Assembly (NCBI GenBank): GCA_964631175.1
Contig: CAZVWH010000085.1
Span: 1 to 11,653 of the forward strand
Origin: CAZVWH01 sp964631175
Lineage (GTDB): Bacteria > Planctomycetota > Phycisphaerae > Sedimentisphaerales > Anaerobacaceae
DNA length: 11,653 nt
Direction: 5' to 3'
Positions 6,956 through 11,653 of the stretch are shown here, in pieces; position 1 is the stretch's first letter; every line of letters begins with the position of its first letter. Below the pieces are notes generated by a model. It did no database searches. It worked only from the letters and a program-made list of their open reading frames with translations, and was not told the DNA's origin. Both the position numbers and the translations under genes were made by a program.

Positions 6956-8438
6956 TTCTTCTATCCACATATCTATACTCTATCTTTTCCACCGGTTCTG
7001 ATGCAACCGGCTTGTCTTTTTCTTTGAATATTCTGACAGCATATTGAGCTTGCATGGGAATTTGTCCATTCGTCCAATTTAAACCTTGTCGCTGAGCATA
7101 AAAACTGATTCGAATATCAGGAGTTGCTATTATGTCCTGCTGTTCTGTGTGATTAGCCAGCCACTGTGCTGCTTCGCGATAATTGCGTTTGTCAGCATGT
7201 AATGGCTTGAGTAATTTAGGAACGCACAAAACCAGGCCAGCTATGAGCAAGATTAAAAACCATGAATGTGGATCTCGATTCCATTTCGACTGCCCTTTTG
7301 GGAAAAAATTACTTAGCAAAATTCCGAGTGTCTGTAATCCAGCCGGCACAAAGAAAATTGTGAGAACTACTAATGACAAAGTATGTCTTCCACTTATATA
7401 GCCGTACTTGCAGTACAGCCATATCATCAAAGATAAGTTCAGAGCAATCAGAATCGCAGTAAAAAACGTCTGCGGCTCATACCTGTCTCGCTGTCTGAAA
7501 TATTTATACGCACCTACTAACAAAGCAGGCAAAAAAAACCACATTAACGTATCACCGGTTTCTTCAATCAATTTATTAAAAGCCTTTGCTATATCAGTTG
7601 GTCCAAGATCAGCAGTATATACAGAATATGGAAAGTCCTGTTTGTTATCATAATTTTCTATTTGAGCTTTTGTTACGTCAAATTGTAAAACATTTTTTTT
7701 TGGGAAGATTGCTCCTTTAAATTTCATATATGGTCCCGCTGGAATCAGAAAGCCAACGAGCAATAGGACCATTGCAAACACCGCCCTGCTTTTAGCCATA
7801 GTACGTTTTGTTCCTAATAGTTGTAAGGCTGTCCATAAAGAACCATATACAATCAACTGAGCACATTCCGGCCGAACAAGGTATCCCGAACCGGCAGCCA
7901 GTCCCGCAAAGCCGAACATCCACCATTTACCGTCTATCGCCCCGCGCAACAAGAGTAATAAACCGCTTACTAAAAAGAAAAGATATGGCCAGTCACTTAG
8001 TGCATCGCTTCCATATTTGGCTGGCTTAGGCAGCAGAATGAGAACTAAAACAGCTAAAAAACTAAGTTTTGGCCCTACTATCTCCTTACCTACAAAATAA
8101 AGCGCCGCTATCGTAAGTAACCTGAATATAAATGTCATAACCTGGGCGGAATATATCCAGCTCCAAAGAGACGAACCGCCATATGCTATTTTTGCTATTT
8201 GATGTCCTGTGAGAATCAAGAAAGGATAACCTGGATGCTGATCTTCGCTTGATATCGTTTTAAACGGTTTAGAGGTTAATTTCTTGGCATATTCTATAAA
8301 AGTTACTCCATCTTTTGCGATAATTACAGTTGTACTTATTAGATACACACCGATACACAAGGCGACCGTTAGCAGGATTGAAATATAAATAATATTTTTA
8401 TTTGTGCCGAATTGTTTCGAGGTGCTTTTAATATGCAT
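6849..8438 (-). CDS. GT-C membrane glycosyltransferase (GT39/PMT_2-like)
   Basis: 529-residue integral membrane protein, probably a polyprenyl-phosphate-sugar-dependent glycosyltransferase acting on the outer face of the inner membrane. A first helix at 17-40 is followed by a loop with Asp43 (AKDGVTF), where GT-C enzymes keep a catalytic acid. QHPGYPFLI (67-75) corresponds to the family's HPPLYP motif, and YLVRPE (186-191) is also typical. About ten further hydrophobic segments run to residue 410, then a soluble C-terminal part (411-529) containing NYREAAQWLANHT. Start ATG 8436-8438 has a strong AGAGGT five bases upstream and overlaps the previous gene by 11 bp. The last 25 or so residues are hydrophilic, lie over the start of wzm, and may be a run-on. 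It could be a side-branch or terminal transferase. Substrate is unknown and family assignment is by pattern. Confidence 0.75.
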   Translation of the reverse strand: MHIKSTSKQFGTNKNIIYISILLTVALCIGVYLISTTVIIAKDGVTFIEYAKKLTSKPFKTISSEDQHPGYPFLILTGHQIAKIAYGGSSLWSWIYSAQVMTFIFRLLTIAALYFVGKEIVGPKLSFLAVLVLILLPKPAKYGSDALSDWPYLFFLVSGLLLLLRGAIDGKWWMFGFAGLAAGSGYLVRPECAQLIVYGSLWTALQLLGTKRTMAKSRAVFAMVLLLVGFLIPAGPYMKFKGAIFPKKNVLQFDVTKAQIENYDNKQDFPYSVYTADLGPTDIAKAFNKLIEETGDTLMWFFLPALLVGAYKYFRQRDRYEPQTFFTAILIALNLSLMIWLYCKYGYISGRHTLSLVVLTIFFVPAGLQTLGILLSNFFPKGQSKWNRDPHSWFLILLIAGLVLCVPKLLKPLHADKRNYREAAQWLANHTEQQDIIATPDIRISFYAQRQGLNWTNGQIPMQAQYAVRIFKEKDKPVASEPVEKIEYRYVDRRNEKVSIIIYKKLPAKEPFGQKELSIPDTDNGDNRF

Positions 8439-9834
8439 TTTTACCTCTTATAACTTGCCAGGGCGTCTGGAGCAAAATCCACGTATCCAATCCGAGTGAC
8501 CAGTTTCTAACATAATGTAAATCGTACTGTAACCTTTTACTTATGGAAGTATCGCCGCGGAAGCCGTGTATTTGCGCCCATCCGGTCATTCCCGCCTTGA
8601 CCTTATGTCTAAGCATATACTTTTTGTACTCTTCGCAGAATTGTTTTACAAAGGCCGGCTGCTCCGGCCGGGGACCCACCAAACTCATCTTGCCCTTTAC
8701 TACATTTATAAGCTGGAGTATCTCATCAAGACTTGTCCTGCGAAGCCATCTGCCGAGCGGAGTGCATCGCGAATCTTCCGACTTAGTCCATTGAGGACCA
8801 TTCTCGATTTCAGCATCAATTCTCATGGTGCGGAACTTAATTATTTCGAATTCCTTCTGATCCAATCCAATTCTGGTTTGTTTGTAGAAAACCGGTCCTT
8901 TTGTGGTCAGCTTAATCAGCACAGCTATTACGCCGATAGGAATAGCCAATATTATCAACAGCACCATAGCCATTACTCGATCAAAAATTTCTTTCAGCAC
9001 AATGTTCACACCACTTAAGGGGGAATCAGCAGCCGAAAAAAGAACCTGCGAACCTATAGTTACCACTGTGGGCCTGCTTATTGAAGCCAGACTACCCCAA
9101 TCCGGGACGATGCGCACTGTAACACCCGCCCACTGCAGACGTTCCAGGAGTGGATAGGCCGCTTGAGCTTCCGCTCCGCTAAGAGTAAGATACACTTCAT
9201 CTACATCTTTAGGATTAATCAATTCGGGCAAATTTTCAATTGGCCCGAACACTGGAACGCCCAGCATTTCGGTGCCAATACGCCGGGGATTATTGTCCAC
9301 AAAGAATCGACACTTTAATCCTAAATGAGCCGTTTGCTCAATATCATGAACAAGCTGTTGTCCTTTCTTTCCCGCACCTATTACCGCATAATAACGTATA
9401 TTGTAGCCTTTTGTACGTAAATATCGAACGGCAGACATTGTAAATATATGTGAAATGGTGAGCCCGATGAATAGTATAATGATAAAGAGTATCAATAGTT
9501 TCCGCGAATAGAGCTCGCTCTGGAGATAATAAAGCAGCGCCAGCAACAACAGCCCAGAAAGGATGCTGGCTTTGACTGTGTCTGTAAGCTGCTTAAACAT
9601 ACTCCACATCCGCTTTGGCTTATAAAGCCCCGTTAGTAAGCAGCCTAAATAACAGACGCATGCTACCGGCACTGTTAAGGTTAAGTGTCTGTTAAAGTCT
9701 GGTATTCCTTTCGGTGTGCTAAACAGCCCTGAGTAAAATCGAAGGCAGTAAACGACGACCCAAGTGAGGCTAATGACCGCTATATCAACAATTGAGCGAA
9801 ATAAAGAAAAATACGTTGCGTATCTTTTTAGCAT
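8428..9834 (-). CDS. Undecaprenyl-phosphate sugar-1-phosphate transferase (WcaJ-like)
   Basis: Initiating enzyme that transfers a hexose-1-phosphate from an NDP-sugar to undecaprenyl phosphate. 468 residues, the usual length for the large polytopic PGT class. Four N-terminal hydrophobic segments (roughly 12-32, 52-70, 88-105, 112-132) are followed by a Rossmann-like domain with VIGAGKKGQQL (151-161). The catalytic domain contains a re-entrant hydrophobic segment (285-308), IKFRTM (332-337), TSLDEILQLINV with the Asp370-Glu371 catalytic pair, and VGPRPE (386-391). The tail, GFRGDTSISKRLQYDLHYV then NWSLGLD, resembles WcaJ-type glucose-1-phosphate transferases more than galactose enzymes, but the sugar is a guess. 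The ATG at 9832-9834 lacks an obvious ribosome-binding site and is the first gene after the repeat region, so a promoter may lie in or behind the repeats. Confidence 0.92.
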   Translation of the reverse strand: MLKRYATYFSLFRSIVDIAVISLTWVVVYCLRFYSGLFSTPKGIPDFNRHLTLTVPVACVCYLGCLLTGLYKPKRMWSMFKQLTDTVKASILSGLLLLALLYYLQSELYSRKLLILFIIILFIGLTISHIFTMSAVRYLRTKGYNIRYYAVIGAGKKGQQLVHDIEQTAHLGLKCRFFVDNNPRRIGTEMLGVPVFGPIENLPELINPKDVDEVYLTLSGAEAQAAYPLLERLQWAGVTVRIVPDWGSLASISRPTVVTIGSQVLFSAADSPLSGVNIVLKEIFDRVMAMVLLIILAIPIGVIAVLIKLTTKGPVFYKQTRIGLDQKEFEIIKFRTMRIDAEIENGPQWTKSEDSRCTPLGRWLRRTSLDEILQLINVVKGKMSLVGPRPEQPAFVKQFCEEYKKYMLRHKVKAGMTGWAQIHGFRGDTSISKRLQYDLHYVRNWSLGLDTWILLQTPWQVIRGKNAY

Positions 9835-9846
9835 AGTACATTTTTA

Positions 9847-9895
9847 CAGAAATCAGAAGACAGAAATCGGAAATCGGAAATCGGAAATCGGAAAA
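9847..9895 (+). repeat. CRGAAAT heptad array, copy 1 left arm
   Basis: Seven tandem heptanucleotides in perfect register on the plus strand: CAGAAAT, CAGAAGA, CAGAAAT, three CGGAAAT, and CGGAAAA. The purine-rich strand is the plus strand here, opposite to the array that follows. Confidence 0.93.
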
Positions 9896-9903
9896 AGATT
9901 TGA

Positions 9904-10007
9904 TCTATCCTCTGTCTTCTGTCTTCTGTCTTCTGTCCTCTGTCCTCTGTCTTCTGTCCTCTGTCTTCTGTCCTCTGTCTTCTGTCTTCTGTCCTCTGTC
10001 CTCTGTC
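9904..10007 (+). repeat. TCTGTCY heptad tandem array, copy 1 right arm
   Basis: After an 8-bp spacer AGATTTGA (9896-9903) comes one TCTATCC (9904-9910). Thirteen uninterrupted TCTGTCT or TCTGTCC units follow from 9911, and the sequence then runs into the N gap in mid-unit (TCTGTC). The only variation is C or T at position 7, in the order T T T C C T C T C T T C C. Translated, such an array gives a 7-residue periodic peptide (on the minus strand, DRGQRTE). True copy number is unknown because of the gap. Confidence 0.95.
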
Positions 10008-10107
10008 NNNNNNNNNNNNNNNNNNNNNNNNNNNNNNNNNNNNNNNNNNNNNNNNNNNNNNNNNNNNNNNNNNNNNNNNNNNNNNNNNNNNNNNNNNNNN
10101 NNNNNNN
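10008..10107. other. Assembly gap (100 N)
   Basis: Exactly 100 N, the customary placeholder for a scaffold gap of unknown size, lying inside the heptad array. Copy number of the repeat, and whether anything else is inserted here, cannot be known from this sequence. Confidence 0.99.
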
Positions 10108-10185
10108 CAGAAGTCAGAAAAAGATTTGATCTATCCTCTATCTTTTGTTTTCTGTCCTCTGTCCTCTGTCTTCTGTCCTTTGTCC
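10108..10185 (+). repeat. Heptad repeat element, copy 2
   Basis: Repeats the architecture of copy 1: two purine heptads (CAGAAGT, CAGAAAA), the identical spacer AGATTTGA (10122-10129), TCTATCC (10130-10136), then TCTATCT, TTTGTTT, and five units of TCTGTCC/TCTGTCT/TTTGTCC to 10185. Positions 9891-9913 and 10117-10139 are identical over 23 bp. The right end (10138-10185) lies inside the rmlB reading frame and provides its stop codon and last residues. Confidence 0.92.
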
Positions 10186-11187
10186 ATACATCGACTCATA
10201 GTACCTTTGATAGTCACCGGAGACGACATTACAAAGCCAGTCTTGGTGTTGAAGATACCATTCGATTGTCTTGTTCATGCCCTCTTCAAAATTCACTGAC
10301 GGCTGCCAGCCAAGCTCTGCTATTATTTTGCCGGCGTCAATAGCGTATCGCCTATCATGTCCGGGCCTGTCGGTTACATGCTTTATTAGTGATTTGGGCT
10401 TGTCCAAGCGTTTAAGTATCACATCAATGACCTCAAGATTCGTCTTCTCGTTACAACCGCCAATGTTATAAATCTCGCCGGGCAGAGCTTTCTGCAAAAC
10501 CTGCCAGATTGCAGTGCAGTGGTCATATACGTATATCCAGTCGCGCACATATAAGCCATCACCATAAACCGGCAGAGGCTTGTCATTGATAGCATTGTTA
10601 ATCATCAGTGGGATCAATTTTTCCGGAAACTGGTATGGGCCGTAATTATTTGAGCATCTGGTGATATTATATTTGACGCCCCACGTATGCCCGAAAGCCT
10701 TTACAAGATAATCAGCAGCAGCTTTACTGGCTGAATATGGTGAATTCGGGCTTAGAGGTGTTTTTTCAGTGAATTTACCTTCAGGCCCAAGCGCGCCATA
10801 GACCTCATCGGTAGAAATCTGAATAAAGCGTTCCAAGTTCTTATCACGAGCGGCTTCGAGCATTGTTAACGTACCTGTGACATTAGTTTCTATAAAGACC
10901 TTCGGCCCGGTGATCGAACGGTCCACATGGCTTTCGGCGGCGAAATTTATAATCGCATCGATTTGATGCTCATCGATGGTTTTCTCTATCAACTCACCAT
11001 TACAAATGTCACCTTTGACAAATTTGTGATTAGGATGGTCTAAGAAACCGGTGAGGTTTTCAAGGTTGCCGGCGTATGTGAGCTTATCAAGATTGACCAC
11101 AAAACAATCAGGATGCTCCGAAAGCACCATGCGAACGAAATTGCTTCCTATAAATCCTGCACCACCTGTAACCAAAAGCCTTCTCAT
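10138..11187 (-). CDS. rmlB: dTDP-glucose 4,6-dehydratase
   Basis: Converts dTDP-glucose to dTDP-4-keto-6-deoxyglucose, step two of dTDP-L-rhamnose synthesis. Extended short-chain dehydrogenase fold: NAD-binding GGAGFIG (8-14), FAAESHVDRS (82-91), catalytic STDEVYG (125-131, with Asp127 and Glu128), YSASK (Tyr151, Lys155), RCSNNYGPYQFPEKLIP (177-193), and RPGHDRRYAID (274-284). Start ATG 11185-11187 gives the standard MRRLLVTGG N-terminus, overlaps the rmlD stop as ATGA, and has GAGG seven bases upstream. The upstream in-frame ATG at 11221-11223 would add 12 residues unlike the family. The normal end is around YQRYYESMYG (326-335). The following 14 residues, QRTEDRGQRTENKR, are translated heptad repeat, so the repeat has replaced the native 3' end without harming the enzyme core. 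Confidence 0.96.
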   Translation of the reverse strand: MRRLLVTGGAGFIGSNFVRMVLSEHPDCFVVNLDKLTYAGNLENLTGFLDHPNHKFVKGDICNGELIEKTIDEHQIDAIINFAAESHVDRSITGPKVFIETNVTGTLTMLEAARDKNLERFIQISTDEVYGALGPEGKFTEKTPLSPNSPYSASKAAADYLVKAFGHTWGVKYNITRCSNNYGPYQFPEKLIPLMINNAINDKPLPVYGDGLYVRDWIYVYDHCTAIWQVLQKALPGEIYNIGGCNEKTNLEVIDVILKRLDKPKSLIKHVTDRPGHDRRYAIDAGKIIAELGWQPSVNFEEGMNKTIEWYLQHQDWLCNVVSGDYQRYYESMYGQRTEDRGQRTENKR

Positions 11188-11653
11188 AACTGCCTCAGAA
11201 AATGTTCTAATGGAACCTGCCAAGGCTTAATTGGTTCATTAAGCAAAGCCTTGATTTTACCACAATCGAAACGGCTATTTAACGGCCTCTTAGCAACAGT
11301 AAGGTAATCACCACTTTTACAGGGCGATAAGCTGATATCCATCGATAGTTTGTCAAATATGAACTTTGCCATCTCGTATCGGCTGACGTAGCCGGAGCTT
11401 GCAAAGTGAAACAGGCCCTGCGGCTTTCTTTGCAACAATTTGCATATTACCTTTGCCACCTCGGTTGTAGCCGTAGGTGAGCCTATCTGGTCATCAACCA
11501 CTTTTAGCGTTTTATTAGTCTTGGCATGTTGGATTAGCTTGGCCACAAAGTTATTGCCATGCAAGCCGTATGTCCACTGGATACGCATTATACAGTGACG
11601 ACAGCCACTTTCAACCAAAAGCTGCTCACCGGCCAGCTTGCTTCTGCCATATT
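11184..11653 (-). CDS. rmlD: dTDP-4-dehydrorhamnose reductase, 5' end outside window
   Basis: Last step of dTDP-L-rhamnose synthesis, NAD(P)H reduction of dTDP-4-dehydrorhamnose. The frame is open to the right edge, giving 155 residues in the window. It begins with YGRSKLAGEQLL, the family's YxxxK catalytic motif, then RIQWTYG, HGNNFV, DDQIGSPT, and GLFHFASSGYVSRYEMA. It ends with KRPLNSRFDCGKI, the conserved substrate-binding RPxNSxLD-type motif. Roughly the first half (NAD-binding domain) lies beyond the window. Its TGA overlaps the rmlB start (ATGA), so the two are translationally coupled. Genes rmlA and rmlC would be expected further upstream but are not visible. Confidence 0.94.
   Translation of the reverse strand, partial: YGRSKLAGEQLLVESGCRHCIMRIQWTYGLHGNNFVAKLIQHAKTNKTLKVVDDQIGSPTATTEVAKVICKLLQRKPQGLFHFASSGYVSRYEMAKFIFDKLSMDISLSPCKSGDYLTVAKRPLNSRFDCGKIKALLNEPIKPWQVPLEHFLRQL

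Larger units (their letters stand above)
9835..10137. other. Gene-free repeat region with assembly gap
   Basis: The 303 bp between the rmlB stop and the start of the initiating transferase gene hold almost nothing but 7-bp repeats and the N gap. Reading frames that cross it on the plus strand (LSSVFC-type protein text) are low-complexity products of the heptads. I see no convincing promoter, terminator hairpin or RNA gene. Confidence 0.85.

Noticed and set aside
9835..9860. Promoter just upstream of the initiating transferase gene (TGTAAAAAT as an extended -10)
   Set aside because: The -10 match is weak, no good -35 sits at the right spacing, and the bases belong partly to the heptad array.
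9847..10185. Possible CRISPR array
   Set aside because: Units are 7 bp and contiguous, with no spacers and no 24-37 bp repeats, so it is a tandem satellite.
9764..10343. Plus-strand open frames with LSSVFCLLSSVLC-type protein text crossing the gap
   Set aside because: They are translations of TCTGTCY heptads, run through the N gap, and overlap the start of a clear minus-strand gene and the end of rmlB.

Overview
The window is one continuous minus-strand gene cluster for making and exporting a surface polysaccharide (O-antigen or capsule type). Nine coding regions lie head to tail from the right edge to the left edge, most with overlapping stops and starts or short spacers, so they probably form one or two operons. 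The gene set (WcaJ-type initiating transferase, ABC-2 exporter, dTDP-rhamnose genes) fits a bacterium with a Gram-negative-type envelope. The sequence leans AT and carries a heptanucleotide satellite of a kind I associate with environmental genomes such as Planctomycetota or candidate phyla. That taxonomic guess is weak. The run of exactly 100 N shows this is a draft scaffold, probably from a metagenome or single cell.

Layout in transcription order, right to left: (1) rmlD, 3' part only, and rmlB, giving dTDP-L-rhamnose. (2) A 303-bp non-coding stretch of 7-bp tandem repeats interrupted by the N gap. The repeat also supplies the last residues of RmlB. (3) A polyprenyl-phosphate sugar-1-phosphate transferase that would start the glycan on its lipid carrier. 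(4) A large GT-C/PMT-like membrane glycosyltransferase. (5) A Wzm-type permease and a Wzt-type ATPase, the latter fused to a SAM-dependent methyltransferase. (6) A GT4-GT2 double glycosyltransferase. (7) wecB, UDP-GlcNAc 2-epimerase. (8) A second GT4-like enzyme, paralogous to the GT4 half of the double enzyme. (9) The first 113 or so residues of a GT2 rhamnosyltransferase-like enzyme, broken at the left edge where the sequence switches to a plus-strand piece of an IS30-family transposase.

How the genes would work together (inference): RmlB/RmlD and WecB supply dTDP-rhamnose and UDP-ManNAc. The initiating transferase loads the first sugar on undecaprenyl phosphate, and the cytoplasmic glycosyltransferases extend the chain. 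The Wzm/Wzt pair exports the finished glycan. No Wzx flippase or Wzy polymerase is visible, which agrees with an ABC-dependent route. The most unusual points are the methyltransferase occupying the place where some Wzt proteins carry a glycan-binding domain, the composite heptad repeat that has become part of the rmlB coding sequence, and the IS30/GT2 junction with shared bases at the breakpoint.
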